This document shows, piece after piece, positions 10,133 to 22,918 of a stretch of DNA of 64,000 bases (positions within the stretch are counted from its first letter, which is position 1; every line of letters begins with the position of its first letter). Origin of the DNA: Lycium barbarum (taxonomy: Eukaryota > Streptophyta > Magnoliopsida > Solanales > Solanaceae); contig NC_083337.1 of the NCBI RefSeq assembly GCF_019175385.1, forward strand, positions 44,058,938 to 44,122,937, written 5' to 3'. The position numbers and the translations under genes were made by a program. Below the pieces are notes generated by a model. It did no database searches, had not been told where the DNA came from, and worked only from the letters and a program-made list of their open reading frames with translations.

Positions 10133-12547
10133 TATGACGACCCGACTAGGGGCCATGACGGGTACCCGTAGCTGACTACCAAGCACCTCTCATTAGGCTA
10201 ATCATCATACTTAACCTGAACATATATAGTCTCCAAAGCAACCCATATATATATACACACATAAGCCTTCACGGTTACAAAAATGATATACAAAAGTACA
10301 ATGTGATCATCGTGGGACATCTGCTACCCACACGTACGTATCTACGAGCCTCTACTAGAGTACTAGATGTAAGGATGGGACAGGACCCCGTCGTGCCCAA
10401 AATATATACACAAAAAATATGATCATAAGTAGCACCTCCAGAATAATGGAGTGCTCTTGTGAATCTACTGATAAGCTCCTATGGATCTGCACCGTCTCCC
10501 TGTCTACCTGTGGGCATGAACAAAGCATCCAAGTAGAAAGGATGTCATTATGAATCTTGTACGGAGTATGTAAGGCATGAATAGTAATAGCATAATAAGG
10601 AAAACAATGAAACATAAGCTGAAGATATAACCTGCTTAACCATTAAAGGAAAACACATGTATGCATATCATATATACCATCATCGTTAACCCGCATCCGG
10701 GTAACTATCACACTCCGCCCACTAGTGGTGTCATGCCCGTCCCTATAGACTCTGTGTAATCATAAGCAGCCCGCCTTAGCGGTGTCATGCCCGGCCCTCT
10801 AGGCACGGTGTAATCATAAGCAGCTCACCTTAGCAGTGTCATGCCCGTCCATATAGGCACGGTGTAACCTCATCATCATATACATCTCATAAAGCATGCA
10901 TAAGAACTTAAAGATAACTATAACTCTATCGAGGTGACGTAGGGTCGAGAACCCCCGAATCCATTATGGAATAATCATAATCATCATACCCCACCTTGAA
11001 GGAACAAGCATCATAAGGTGGGTCTAGCAATAATGAATAACATCAAATAAATCGTATAAGAATCATTAACTTCGTGGAAATATCATATCATAAGCTTTAG
11101 GATCCTTAGGCTTAGACTCGTCATCACCATTATCACACTCGTAACATATCTCTTATCTTTATCTCATGTGAAGTTCTTTGTAAATATAGGCTCATAGTTT
11201 CCGGAATGTAAGAAGGTCATGAAAAATAAAGGAAGTCATGTCATATAGATCATGCCTTAGAAACGAAAAGACTAGCCTTACATACCTTTACGTTTCACTA
11301 ACTTTATCACTTGAACGCTCCCCTCCAATATTCACGTTTCTACATTCAAGGGAGTTCGTACTAAAATTAGATAATCGATAACAAAAGTATGTTTGAACTA
11401 AAGCTGATGAAAATTGGGAAGCATCTCCTTTGTTTCTACAACTTCCTCCATATCACATAACAACTCTCAAACATCAATAATAACATTCATAATCTCATAA
11501 TCAACAATCTTCATCAACCATACATTATTCATTTCCCCTTAATTCCATTTCAAGGTCATCTGTAACCATGGTCATAATACAATATTACATTCATCCTCTT
11601 ATAATGTTTCTCCCATGTTCTTAATATCATTTATAACAAGATTATACTCATAACATCTCAAGAATTATGATTCATGTCAACTACTATTCAAGAATACCAT
11701 AATTTCACACTTGAGCTCCATATTCCACTTTCTTCCATAATCTAAGTCTTTCAACCATTCAATATGTTAAATAACATTTAATGATCATGAAAATCACCTT
11801 TTATTGTGTAGGAGAGTTTTGGATGAAAATGCTTCACTTGAAGAAAAACCCTTGCTTCAATCCAAAGAGATTTCTTGACTCTAGCAACCCCTAAGAGCTT
11901 CATTGCACTTGATTTCATTGGATTAATGATATTGCTCCTGGATTTCCCTTGGATTCTTGAAAATGAAATTTGTGGAATGTTCTAGATCCTTGGAGAGAAG
12001 TGGAGAAGTGTGGAAATGAAAATAATGAAGTGGGAACATCATTTTATACTTGAAAATAACTCAGCCCGTCGGGACTTATACGGACACTTATACAGTCCGT
12101 ATAAGTGACCGTGTTTCACCATCATGGAAAACATCCTTCCTGTTAGGTTATATGGACCCTTATACAGATCGTATAAAGTTATACGGACTGTATAAGTGGT
12201 CGTATAACTCCACTTTCCTGAAATTGATTCTGTCGTTTCATTTGATCTCTAATCCTTATGGAACCTTCTTAACACTTGTTTAACACTTTATTATCAATAT
12301 AAGGAGCATTATAACTTCTTCGCAATACATTATTAAATCGACAATAGCTCGGTACTTTACTAAACTCTTCTGAACACCACGTATGCTTCACCCTTCTTAA
12401 TGAACTTTCTTCTTTTGCTTCCAACGTCTTTGAAATCTTGATTAGAATCGTTAAGTAACCTTTATTACCTATAGAAACATCGTATTCATTTCACCCTGCG
12501 TTAGTCTATCTATCATGCGTCAACATGAAATTTTCTGAGGTGTAACA
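10133..12547 (-). repeat. 3' LTR of chromovirus
   Basis: Plus strand reads TATGACGACCCGACTAGGGG at the left (first bases mutated from TGTCACG) and GAGGTGTAACA at the right. It contains a three-unit tandem array near 10700-10870 (about 60-bp units with GTGTCATGCCCG...GGCACGGTGTAA) and a palindrome cluster at 12078-12210. The small frames at 9901-10101, 10355-10615, 12050-12283 and 12756-12968 are incidental. Confidence 0.9.
12078..12210. repeat. Palindrome cluster in chromovirus 3' LTR
   Basis: Degenerate TTATACGGACCGTATAA copies: half site at the start, TTATACAGTCCGTATAA, TTATACAGATCGTATAA, TTATACGGACTGTATAA, then GGTCGTATAA. Most now carry one mismatch between arms, unlike the perfect copies at 4385-4492. 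Confidence 0.8.
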
Positions 12548-12565
12548 CTCTTCCCCCCTTTAAAA
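12548..12565 (-). other. Polypurine tract of chromovirus
   Basis: Plus strand CTCTTCCCCCCTTTAAAA follows the LTR end, giving a purine run directly 5' of the 3' LTR on the element strand. Confidence 0.8.
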
Positions 12566-12754
12566 ACATTCGTCCTCGAATTTTAAGTTCTCGCGAATTC
12601 TACAAGAATTTCGCCAGAGTTTCCCCTGTAATATAGCACTACCATCATGTGACAACATCCCACAATAACAAATCCTCACGGGGCTACAACAAAATAACAA
12701 GAAATTATGGCCACACACGACCAAAAGCATAAAAGAAAGCACTACATACCTCAT

Positions 12755-13192
12755 AATGTTGATGTTTTATCTTGAATCTCTTCCAGGTAGAAACAAGTGT
12801 GGGTATTTGGACTTCATATTTTCTTCCGCTTCCCAAGTCATTTCTTCTCAATTATTGTTTCGCCACAAGACTTTAACTGAAGCTACTTCTTTGTTTCTAA
12901 GTCTCCATACTTGCCTATCTAGTATGGCAATGGGTACCTCTTCACAAGCCAATTTTTCCGTCACTTGAACATCATCTACCGGTACGATCCTAGTAGGATC
13001 TCTGACATACTTACGGAGCATTGAGACATGAAAAATCGGATGGACTGATTCAAGTTCTGAGGGTAAGTCCAATTCATACGCTACTTGGCCTACCTTGCGG
13101 ATAATCTTATAGGGTCCAATGTATCGAGGATTTAACTTCACTTTCTTACCAAATATCATCACGCCATTCATCGGTGATACCTTTAAGAACAC
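12755..13192 (-). pseudogene. Integrase C-terminus and chromodomain (broken)
   Basis: The open part (12848-13192) encodes a typical gypsy integrase tail: LNPRYIGPYKII, then HPIFHVSMLRKY, then a chromodomain start (VPIAILDRQVWRLRNK). The frame closes after SVKVLWRNNN. The rest of the chromodomain, including the EEMTWEAE motif, is in a different frame at about 12755-12845, so a frameshift separates them. In this lineage the chromodomain directs insertion towards heterochromatin. Confidence 0.8.
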
Positions 13193-13277
13193 CCAGTCAT
13201 CAACTTGGAATTCTAAGTCTCGCCAACTGTTAGTAGTCGATCTCGGATAACCTTGACCTTTTCCACTACTTGTTGAA

Positions 13278-13835
13278 TCAACTCGGGCCTATTAGTTGTA
13301 TCTCTCCTACTTCAAACCACCTAATTGGGGATCTACACTTTCTTCCATATAGAGCTTCGTACGGGGCCATCTGAATACTGGAATGATAGCCATTGTTGTA
13401 TGCAAAATCAATAAGAGGTACGTGGTCATCCCAACTACCACCGAAATCTAGTACACATGCCCGTAACATGTCTTCCAAGGTCTGAATAGTGTGTTCTGCT
13501 TTCCCATCAGTTTGTGGATGAAATGTTGTGCTAAGCCTTACCTGAGTACCCAAACCTTCTTGGAAAGACTTCCAGAATTTGGCTGTAAATTGTGCTCCCC
13601 TATCTGTAATAATAGACATCGGGACACCATGAAGTCTCACAATCTCTTTAAGATACAACCTTGCATAATCTTCTGCCCAATATGTGGTTCTGACTGGAAG
13701 AAAATGAGTTAATTTCGTGAGTCTGTCCACGATCACCCATATGGAGTCATACTCGCTTCGGGAATGAGGTAGCCCTATAATGAAATCCATGTTGATCACT
13801 TTCCATTTCCAGGTTGGGATCTCCATAGCTTGCAA
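13278..13835 (-). pseudogene. Integrase catalytic core (DDE)
   Basis: A 185-residue open piece. The catalytic triad is visible: D in [11 protein letters not shown] in IITDRGAQF, and E in TDGKAEH, with 35 residues between the last two. The [14 protein letters not shown] and [12 protein letters not shown] signatures are standard for gypsy integrases. The core looks intact but is cut off from its zinc domain and C-terminus by frame breaks. A related, independently derived fragment is at 59576-60013. Confidence 0.85.
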
Positions 13836-13861
13836 TAATCCCCCTGGCTTTTGATGTTAGA

Positions 13862-14163
13862 TTTTCACTTGTTGGCAATTTGGACATTGAGCTACAAATT
13901 CTGCTATGTCCTTCATCCCACTAATACATTAGCTTAAGGTCGTGGTACATCTTTGTCGTCCCCGGGTGAATAGAATACCGAGAGTAATAAGCTTCCTCTA
14001 GAATCCGAAGACATAGTCCCGCAACATTTGGAACACATAGCCTGTCTCGGTATCTAAGAACTCCATCTGTAGAAATTTTAAATGGCGACTTCTCCTTTTC
14101 ATAAGAGATATCTCTATAGTGACTAGACTGGGGATCTTCATATTGACACTCCTTCACTTCCAT
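13862..14163 (-). pseudogene. Integrase HHCC zinc domain (broken)
   Basis: The frame at 13921-14163 contains RILEEAYYSRYSIHPGTTKMYHDLK with the two histidines of the HHCC domain, then a stop. The following C-P-N-C of the same domain is readable about 50 bp further on, at 13862-13910, after the break. Confidence 0.75.
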
Positions 14164-14244
14164 ATCTAAAGAGGAAACAGTTGGGTTGTGAACACCAGAT
14201 CTTGCATTTACTGAATCAATTAGACGAACCCCAAGATTGGCTAA

Positions 14245-14781
14245 CTAGTGGAGCTCACGAATTAATTCTTTCTTCTCCGGAGGAACTTCAGATAGGCTAC
14301 CCATTGATTTGCGGCTAAGTGCATCAACCACTACATTTGCCTTCCCAGGATGGTATAAAATACTCACATCATAATCTTTCAATAATTCCAACCACCATCT
14401 CTGTCGAAGATTCAACTCCTTCTGTTTGAAAATATATTTGAGACTCTTGTGATCTGTATAAATATCAACATGTACACCATACAAATAGTGTCTCCGCATC
14501 TTTAGTGCATGAATAACCGCAGACAATTCAAGATCATGGGTCAGATAGTTCTTTTCATGTTTTCGCAATTGCCTTGAAGCATAGGCAATGACTTTACCGT
14601 GTTGCATCAATACACATCCTAATCCGACACTAGAGGCATCACAATACACCACATAACCATCTAGCCCTTCTGGGAGTGTCAGAATTGAGGCTGAAGTCAA
14701 TCTATCCTTCAATTCCTGGAAACTGCGTTCACAAGCATCAGTCCATTGGAATTTTGCTGATTTCTGAGTTAGCTTCGTCAA
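14245..14781 (-). pseudogene. RNase H domain of Pol
   Basis: A 178-residue open piece directly overlapping the end of the RT frame by 4 bp. It carries the gypsy RNase H pattern: [18 protein letters not shown] with the first catalytic [17 protein letters not shown] with the catalytic E, and [13 protein letters not shown] with the next D. It continues into [16 protein letters not shown], the normal end of the domain. The domain degrades RNA in RNA:DNA hybrids during reverse transcription. The shift relative to RT means it is not translated with RT unless by frameshift. Confidence 0.85.
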
Positions 14782-16349
14782 TGGTGCTGAAATAAAAGAG
14801 ATCCCTCATCAAATCTCCTATAATAGACTGCTAATCCCAAGAAGCTACTGACCTCTGTTGGTGTTGTAGGCCTTGGCGAAGTCTTCACAGCTTCAATCTT
14901 TCGAACATCTACTCGAATGCCATCAGCTGAGATAATATGGCCCAGAAAAGTCACAGAATTAAGCCAAAATTTACATTTCGAAAACTTTGCATACAATTCT
15001 CGAGTCCGAAGAATCCCAAGGACAATACGTAAATGGTTCGCATGCTTTGCTTCTGTTCGAGAGTATACTAAAATATCATCAATAAACACGATCACAAACA
15101 GATCTAATAGAGGCCTGAATACATTATTCATCAGAGTCATAAACACCGTCGGAGCATTAGTTAACCCGAATGACATCACCCGAAATTCATAATGACCATA
15201 TCTCGTTCTGAAAGCTGTTTTAGGAATATCTTCTTCTCTAACTCTCACTTGATGATAACCTGACCTCAGATCTATTTTGGAAAACCATTGGGCACCCTGT
15301 AATTGATCGAACAAATCATCGATTCTCAGGAGAGGATATTTATTCTTTATAGTCACCTTATTCAACTGCCTATAATAAATACACATTCGTAAAGAACCAT
15401 CTTTCTTTCGCACAAATAGGACCGGTGCTCCCCACGGTGATGAACTAGGCCTAATAAATCTTTTCTTAAGCAAATCTTTCAATTGCACCTTCAGCTCCTT
15501 CAAATCTTCAGGAGCCATTCGGTAAGGTGGAATAGAGATTGGTTTAGTATCCGGTAACACGTCACTATCAAAATCAATCTCTCTTTCCGGCGAAAGACCT
15601 AGGAGTTCATCTGGAAACACATCCGGAAATCCATTCACTACCGGGACGGATTGAAAAGTCGATGGCTCTGCTTCGATGTCATGAACTCGGACTAGGTGAT
15701 AAACATAGCCTTTAGCTATCATCTTCCTTGCCTTAAGGTAGGAAATAAACCTACCTCTGGGAGACGCTGCATTACCTTTCCATTCTAATATGGGTTCTCC
15801 TAGGAACTGGAATCGAACTACTTTCATTCTGCAATCGACATTAGCATAACAAGAGGCTAACCAATCCATACCCATAATCACATCAAAATCTAACATTTCC
15901 AGCTCAACTAAATCAACTTTAGTCTGGTGATCACATACCACAATTACAAAATTCTTGTATACTTGTCTAGCTATCACAGGATCACCAACCGGAGTAGATA
16001 CCTTAAAAGGTTTAATTAGCTCGGGTTTCACCCCAATACGACTGGCAATATAAGGACTAATATCAGACAATGTAGAACTCGGATCTATCAATGCATAGAC
16101 GTCATGAGAGAATATAGATAGTATACCTGTAACCATATCCGGGGAGGACTCTAAATCCTGACGTCCAGCTAAAGCATAAATACGGGGCTGAGTTCCACCT
16201 GAACTAGACGCTCCCCCTATGCCTCTACCTCGACCTGCTGGAATCTGGGGAGTCTGCCCCATTGGGCTCACGGACGGGGAAGAACCAATTGTTGATCCTG
16301 TGGGCTGAACCCCACCTCTACCATACCTCGATGGACAATCATGCATCAC
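14778..16349 (-). pseudogene. Zinc knuckle, protease and reverse transcriptase of Pol
   Basis: The longest coding piece of the element (523 residues). It starts inside the CCHC zinc knuckle; the upstream part [10 protein letters not shown] is in the same frame, before the chosen ATG. The protease region follows at residues about 75-190 ([17 protein letters not shown] and VIMGMDWLA). The usual glycine after the active-site Asp is Ser here. RT occupies about 265-500, with the ordered motifs [29 protein letters not shown], the catalytic FIDDIL and FLGHIIS. The frame is lost after [13 protein letters not shown], just before the RT connection. RT motifs look intact. Confidence 0.88.
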
Positions 16350-16418
16350 GTGCCCAGTCTGTCCACAAATATAACAAGCATCGGAGCCTTGACGACACGG
16401 TCCCGAATATAACTTTCT

Positions 16419-17519
16419 TCATTGACTACATCGTGGGACCGGTGGTCTCCTCTGACTATAATCACCTCCAAACTGGGAACCCAAAGCTCTTGAGCTCTGA
16501 CTCTGTCCGGAATGAATGGGGCAGTCAAATCTTCTGCCCGTAAACCGAGGAGGTGCACTAGTCGCCGACTGGCCTGAATATCTAGAATATGACTGCCTCG
16601 ATCCCTCTCTATAGTCATTGCCGGCACCAACAGATCTAGCCCTCTTACTCTGCCCTCTATCAATATCACGCTCACCCCTCTGCGGCTGTTGTTGTTCTTT
16701 TAAATTCTGGGCATGGGCCTGAATACGGGAAATATCCATCCCCTCTTGCAATGAAGTTGTTAAGAAATCTTTGAACAAATGTGGCCCTAAGCCACTCACA
16801 AATCTATGAACCCTATCTCTCATATCGGCTACCATGGTCGGAGCATATCTAGTCAATGAATTAAAGTGAAGGCTATACTCCCGGGCACTAATATTCCCCT
16901 GCTTCAAATTTAAGAATCTATCCGCTCTAGCTCGATAGACCTCGGGTGGCAAATAGTGATGAAGGAAAGCATCCACAAATTCTTGCCAAACCGAGAGAGG
17001 TGCATTTTCCTTTCTTGAGGATATCCAATTATTATACCAAAGAACCGCCACATCCCGGAGTCTATAAGATGCCAACTCCACAGATTCAGTATCGGAGGCA
17101 TGAAGAATTTTCAATGTTCTCAACATCTCATCAATAAAACCTTGCGGGTCTTCATCCGATTTTGACCCAAAAAATTTTGGAGGGTTTAAACTCATAAAAT
17201 CCCGGGCTCTAGCACTAGTCGCCCTGTCACCTGAACCCGTACTCTGCCGTTGTGCCTGAGCAGCAACTAACTGCGTCAATAACTGAATAACTTCGATCAT
17301 TTGCTGACCCAAAGCAGCCGGTGAAAGAACTGGAGGCATAGGAGCCGGAGCTCAAGGCCCCTCTTGTTCTTTTAAATTAGGCGGGGTGTGAGAGGTATTA
17401 GATGGAGCCTCATTATGAGATTCACCTTCTTCTACATTAGTTCGCGGCTCCCTTCCCATCCGCCTTTCTGTCGTAGTCTTGCCCTTCTGGGCAGCTGTGG
17501 CTTTCCTCTTTACCGGCAT
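16419..17519 (-). pseudogene. Gag of chromovirus with premature stop
   Basis: The likely start is the Met of MPVKRKATAAQKG at about 17519; the same frame runs on through a TGA at 17352-17354 into a 306-residue open stretch (16419-17339). That stretch holds the Retrotrans_gag core: NPPKFFGSKSDEDPQGFIDE, then LWYNNW, then FLHHYLPPEVYRARADRFLNLKQG, and a basic Gln/Ser/Arg-rich tail. The frame closes at RCSQ, about 50 bp before the zinc knuckle, which lies in the pol frame. So two breaks, one stop and one frameshift, separate N-terminus, core and knuckle. Confidence 0.85.
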
Positions 17520-17712
17520 CACTGAAATCATAACGCACAATTAAGGAATAAAAACATCTTATAACATGTCTCTATCGCACGATCTAGTAAGAAGAAGAAT
17601 GACCAGTTTTCCAAGATACCCCGCAGCCTCTTGTTTATAAGTATGGCGTGCTTCACACCCATAAACAAGACTCTACCAGACACGGCTCGTAGACACACAC
17701 TAGGACAGAACT

Positions 17713-17724
17713 GCTCTGATACCA
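17713..17724 (-). other. Primer-binding site of chromovirus
   Basis: The complement reads TGGTATCAGAGC, the standard plant tRNA-iMet PBS, four bases inside the 5' LTR. Confidence 0.9.
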
Positions 17725-17728
17725 CTTT

Positions 17729-20065
17729 TGTCACGACCCGACTAGGGGCCATGACGGGTACCCAGAGCTGACTATCAAGCACCTCTCATTAGGCTAATCA
17801 TCATACTCAACCTGAACATATATAGTCTCCAAAGCAACCCATATCTATATACATAAGCCCTCATGGCTACAAAAATGATATACAAAAGTACAATGTGATC
17901 ATCGTGGGACATCTGCTACCCACACGTACGTATCTATGAGCCTCTACTAGAGTACTAGACGTAAGGACTGGACAGGACCCCGGCGTGCCCAAAATATATA
18001 CACAAAAAAATATGATCATAAGTAGCACCTCCGGAATAATGGAGTGCTCCTGTGAATCTGCTGATAAGCTTTTACGAATCCGCACCATCTCCCTGTCTAC
18101 CTGTGGGCATGAACATAGTGTCCAAGAAGAAAGGACGTCAGTACGAATCTTGTACTGAGTATGTAAGGCATGAATAGTAATAACATAATAAGGAAAACAA
18201 TGAAACATGAGCTGAAGATATAACCTGCTTAACCTTTAAAGGAAAGCACATGTATGCATATCATATATACCATCATCGTTAACCCGCGTCCGGGTAACTA
18301 TCACATGCTGCCCACTAGTGGTGTCATGCCCGGCCATATAGGCTCGGTGTAATCATAAGCAGCCCGCCTTAGTGGTGTCATTTCTGGCCCTCTAAGCTCG
18401 GTGTAATCAAAAGCAGCCCGCCTTCGCGGTGTCATGCCCGGCCATATACGAACGGTGTAACCTCATCATCATATATATCTCATAAAGCATGCATAAGAAC
18501 TTAAAGACAACTATAAATCTATCGGGGTGACGTAGAGTCGAGAACCCCCGAATCTATTATGGAATAATCATAATCATCATACCCCACCTTGAAGGAACTA
18601 GCATCATAAGGTGGGTCTAGCAATAATGAATAACATCAAAGAAACCGTATAAGGATCATTAACTTCGTGGAAATATCATATCATAAGCTTTAGGGTCCAT
18701 AGGCTTAGACTCATCATCATCATCATCATCATTATCATACTCATAACATATCTCTTATCTTTATCTCATGTGAAGTTCTTTCTAAATATAGGCTCATAGT
18801 TTCCGGAATGTAAGAAGGTCATGGAAAAAAAAGAAAGTCATGTCATATGGATCATGCCTTAGAAAAGAAAGGACTATCCTTACATACCTTTACGTTTCAC
18901 TAACTTTATCACTTGAACGCTCCCCTCCAATATTCATGTTTCTACATTCAAGGGAGTTTGTACTAAAATTAGATAATCGATAACATAAGTATGCTTGAAC
19001 TAAAGCTAATGAAAATTGGGCAACATCTTCTTTGTTTCTACAACTTCCTCCATATCACATAACAACTCTCAAACATCAATAATAACATTCATAATCTCAT
19101 AATCAACAATCTTTATCAACCATACATTATTCATTTCGCCCAATTCCATTTCAAGGTCATCTGTAACCATGGTCATAATACAATATTACATTCATCCTCC
19201 TATAATGTTTCTCCCATGTTCTTAATATCATTTATAACAAGATTATACTCATAACATCTCAAGAATTATGATTCATGTCAACTACTATTCAAGAATACCA
19301 TAATATCACACTTGAGCTCCATATTCCACTTTCTTCCATAATCTAAGTCTTTCAACCATTCAATATGCTAAATAACATGTAATGATCATGAAACTCACCT
19401 TTGATTGTGTAGGAGAAATTTTTGGATGAAAATGCTTCACTTGAAGAAAAACCCTAGCTTCAATCCAAAGAGATTTCTTGACTTTAGCAACCCCTAAGAG
19501 CTTCCTTGCACTTGATTTCCTTGGATTAATGATATTGCTCCTTGATTTCCTTGGATTAAAGTGGGAACATCATTTTATACTTGAAAATAACTCAGCCCGT
19601 CGGGACTTATACAGACACTTATACCGTCCGGTCCGTATAAGTGACTGTGGTTCACCAACATGGAAAACATCCTTCCTGTTAGGTTATACGGACCCTTATA
19701 CGGACCGTATAAGTGGTTGTATAACTCCACTTTCCTGAAATTGATTCCGTCGTTTCATTTGATCTCCAATCCTTATGGAACCATCTTAACACTTGTTTAA
19801 CACTTTATTAGCAATCTAAGGAGCATTATAACTTCTGCTCAATGCATTATTAAATCGCCAGTAGCTCAGTACTTTACTAAACTCTTCTGAACACCACGTA
19901 TGCTAAACCCTTCTTAATGAACTTTCTTCTCTTGCTTCCAACGTCTTTGAAATCTTAATCAGAATCATTAAGTAACCTTTCTTACCTATGGAAACATCGT
20001 ATTCATTTCACCCTGTGCTAGTCTATCTATCATGCGACGACATGAAATTTTTTCGAGGTGTAACA
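17729..20065 (-). repeat. 5' LTR of chromovirus
   Basis: TGTCACGACCCGACTAGGGG at the left and GAGGTGTAACA at the right. Aligns with 10133-12547. It is shorter near the start of its transcription-side region: sequence corresponding to 11945-12030 is largely missing around 19555, between two copies of a GATTTCCTTGGATT phrase. That is consistent with a small deletion between direct repeats. Also contains the GTGTCATGCCCGGCC array (18300-18460) and palindromes (19606-19722). Confidence 0.9.
19606..19722. repeat. Palindrome cluster in chromovirus 5' LTR
   Basis: TTATACCGTCCGGTCCGTATAA and TTATACGGACCGTATAAG with flanking half sites. The copy number is lower than in the partner LTR, and one palindrome carries a duplicated GTCCG. 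Confidence 0.75.
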
Positions 20066-20507
20066 ATCACAGCCCAAGAACAATACGAAAATAGTCCACA
20101 ACAATTATAACAATCCCAACTTGAATTCCCACTTTTACTTCACAAATTCTCCCTTAACAAACTAACTAGGACTCGGATAAGTGCACATACATGTAGAAGA
20201 GTTATAATCTTACCTCAACAACAAGAACCACTCCAAATCTGAAGTTACCTTGCTTGGAAGAATCCTCCAAATCAACCATAAGATGAAGAAGAAATATCTA
20301 ACAAGCACCACGGGATTCGCAACGCTTGATTGTGTTGTTTACCTTGGATTCTATCCTTAGATCATATAGAAACACTTAGAGAGAGTTTATGGGTATATAG
20401 GAGCTGGAAAATATGAATAATGAGATAAGTATGATGCTCCACCGATTTATACATCAAAATAAGCCTTCCACCACCTCAATTTCATGCCACAATCTACGGG
20501 CCGTAAT
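20066..20507 (-). mobile_element. LTR fragment, family V (left part)
   Basis: Non-coding. It ends in a TACGGGCCGTA dyad followed by GTAAT, and continues at 38847 after the W element, where GTAAT is repeated and another CACGGTCCGTAG dyad follows. The continuation ends with ACGTAACA at 39256. Confidence 0.55.
20503..20507. other. Target duplication of element W (left)
   Basis: GTAAT, repeated exactly at 38847-38851 on the far side of W. Confidence 0.85.
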
Positions 20508-20968
20508 TGTAGACACTTGATTTTTGACCCTCCTTGGGGTGTTTCACCTTATAGCGTCTAAACATTTCTTTTAATAATAGTTTTGATGCCTCGATTTTTC
20601 TATTTTTATGTAGTAGGTTTATTTACGGAAAAAGGAGAACAAAAATATCCATTATTTTTAGAGTACAAGTTTTGTGTTTTAAAGAAAGAAAACTACAAAA
20701 AAAAAAAAAAAAAAAGGTGGTTCATTCGTTCTAGTATTCTCAAATTAATTGCTTTTGAATTATTGCTTAATCTAGTTAATTAACTTCCCTTATTTTTGAT
20801 TTACAAGTAGTTGATTGATATATTCATCGTGGTATTTTTATTCAATCGAAAGAAAAGACAAAAATTGTTCCTCATTTTTTTCCTTATACGCACCAGTGCA
20901 CATCATTTCTTAATTTTTGTACACATACACACATGATAACATTTCTATATAGGATACTTTTTTCCTTC
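20508..20968 (+). repeat. 5' LTR of W, first part
   Basis: Matches the 3' LTR at 36103-36570 (for example CACCTTATAGCGTCTAAACA). Interrupted at TTTTTTCCTTC by solo LTR A. A poly(A) run is at about 20696-20715. The frame 20583-20783 is not a gene. Confidence 0.85.
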
Positions 20969-22089
20969 TGTGACGACCCATTTTACTAGGCCGTGCGGGC
21001 ACCTATCATTCCCACCGCGATAGGCAAACCTTTATCCCAATATAACCAATTTAAGTAAAGGCGGAAGACATATAGAATAAGTCTCAAATCATCCATACAA
21101 TATAAAGTACGGAAGTACCAAATACAACCCCATAGATCTGGTCTAATTCATACAAGAGCACTAACTAAATACTACAAGTTCGAAAGATGATAAAGTCTCA
21201 TAATACAACTGTCTCGAAACAAAAGTAAGACAAGCAGGTAAAGGAAAGAACATTCGGGCAGCGGCCGTCATCGTGTTCACCCTGGAATGACTCGACAGCA
21301 GCCTCGCCAATCAGCCACAAGGGAAAGAGTGGAACCTGTCTAATACTCTACATCCATAAAAGAATGCAGGAAGCGTATGTTAGTACAAACAACGGTACTG
21401 GTAGGTATCATCGACCGACTAAGCATAGCTAACATAATTCAGACAATAAAGCAAGATAGGTAGACAAATCAACAAGTATAAGTCAAACAAAATCGGAGCT
21501 AAGTACACGTCATCGCCTAAGTGAAGCATTTAATCCCAATTTCACCAAGTCTCAGTATAACAAACCGAATCCAACATCACAAGTATAACACCAAATCATC
21601 TCAATGTAAATCGTGAATGCAATGCAATGCAATAATGTATGGATGCAATGCAATGCCATGCAAATATTGTGTACACATGTACTTTGGATGAAAATATTGA
21701 CATTTCGGTAGCACAACCCAAGGTGACTCGCGAAGTCTAAGTGCCACCCCTCCCGGATCTTTGCCCTACAGACAGACGGGACCCCGGATCTTTGCCCACG
21801 AGGGTTCTCATCAGCGCCACCCTGGGGGACCTGCGGAGTCCATGCACTCACTCAATCCAGGATTCCGGAATAAACATCAGATATCGGACTCTCACGTCAC
21901 TCAAGTAAAAAGAGTTTCCATCAAGTATCAATTCACTCAATCCACGATTCCGGGACGAACATCAGACATCGGACTCTCACGTCACTCAAGTAAAAATACC
22001 AAACCCAGCTCATCACAGTGTTTCATCAAGTATTATCAAGGTATCAACAGTGTATCATGAATGGATGAGAATGCGTGTAATGTATGTGT

Positions 22090-22310
22090 CAACATCAATA
22101 ATCTGATCAATATCACAAGTACCAACATGGGTACGCCAACAATATAATCAATGTCACAAGTACCAACATGGTTACGCCAATAGCATATCAAAGTCACAAG
22201 TACCAACATGGGTACGCCAGTAATATATATGTCACAAGTACTAACATGGGTACGCCAGTAATATATATGTCACAAGTACTAACATGGGTACGCCAACAAT
22301 ATCAATGAAG
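22090..22310. repeat. Minisatellite in LTR A
   Basis: About five units of roughly 40-45 bp with the core CACAAGTACCAACATGGGTACGCCA. GTACC/GGTAC makes each unit a weak hairpin. LTR B has a diverged array of the same unit at 23965-24165. Confidence 0.85.
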
Positions 22311-22823
22311 ACTACACAAGTTATATAGAACTCTATCCTCGTATCGACCTCAAGCCTTAAGATACTCCAATATCACAATCAAGATGGACAACAGATTCCA
22401 ATATCTACTAACAACACGTGGCATCAAGCCAACACAATAGAACAATTAAGTCACAACACAACGAGGTGGCTAGCCCCAATCACGCAACAGGGACCAACCT
22501 AAGACAATATCCAACCTAACTTCATACCCGAAGGTTTACATGCTTTCTCCGATAATATCATCTAAATATATGCATCGCTACACGAAGTCTCACCAAGGGT
22601 AAGCCATAACCTACCTGGATGGCTGAACAACAAACACCAACAATCACTCCTTCGCTTTCCCCTTCTACTGAGCCTCAAGATCAAAGATGTCACGACCCAT
22701 TTTGCCTAAGTCGTGCGGGCACTTACCTTCCCACCTTGGTAAGAGAACCCTCAACCCAATCAATGAGTAAATACATAAAAGAATGAAATTAAGCAACGGA
22801 GAAGAACAAACACGTAAGTCTCA

Positions 22824-22825
<2 letters not shown>

Positions 22826-22916
<91 letters not shown>
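22826..22916. repeat. (TA)n microsatellite, about 90 bp
   Basis: An uninterrupted TA run inside solo LTR B, absent from the matching place in LTR A (near 21095). Confidence 0.95.

Positions 22917-22918
<2 letters not shown>

Larger units (their letters stand above)
10133..20065 (-). mobile_element. Ty3/gypsy chromovirus (Del/Tekay type), inactive
   Basis: A 9.9-kb element with both LTRs, PBS (17713-17724), PPT (12548-12565) and gag, protease, RT, RNase H, integrase and chromodomain in that order on the minus strand. The order (integrase after RNase H) and the C-terminal chromodomain place it in the chromoviruses. Stops and frameshifts break the coding region into at least six pieces, so it cannot make a full polyprotein. 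The flanking ATCAT/ATCAC is a one-mismatch target duplication. Its two LTRs are similar throughout but differ at several points, so the insertion is not very recent. Confidence 0.9.
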
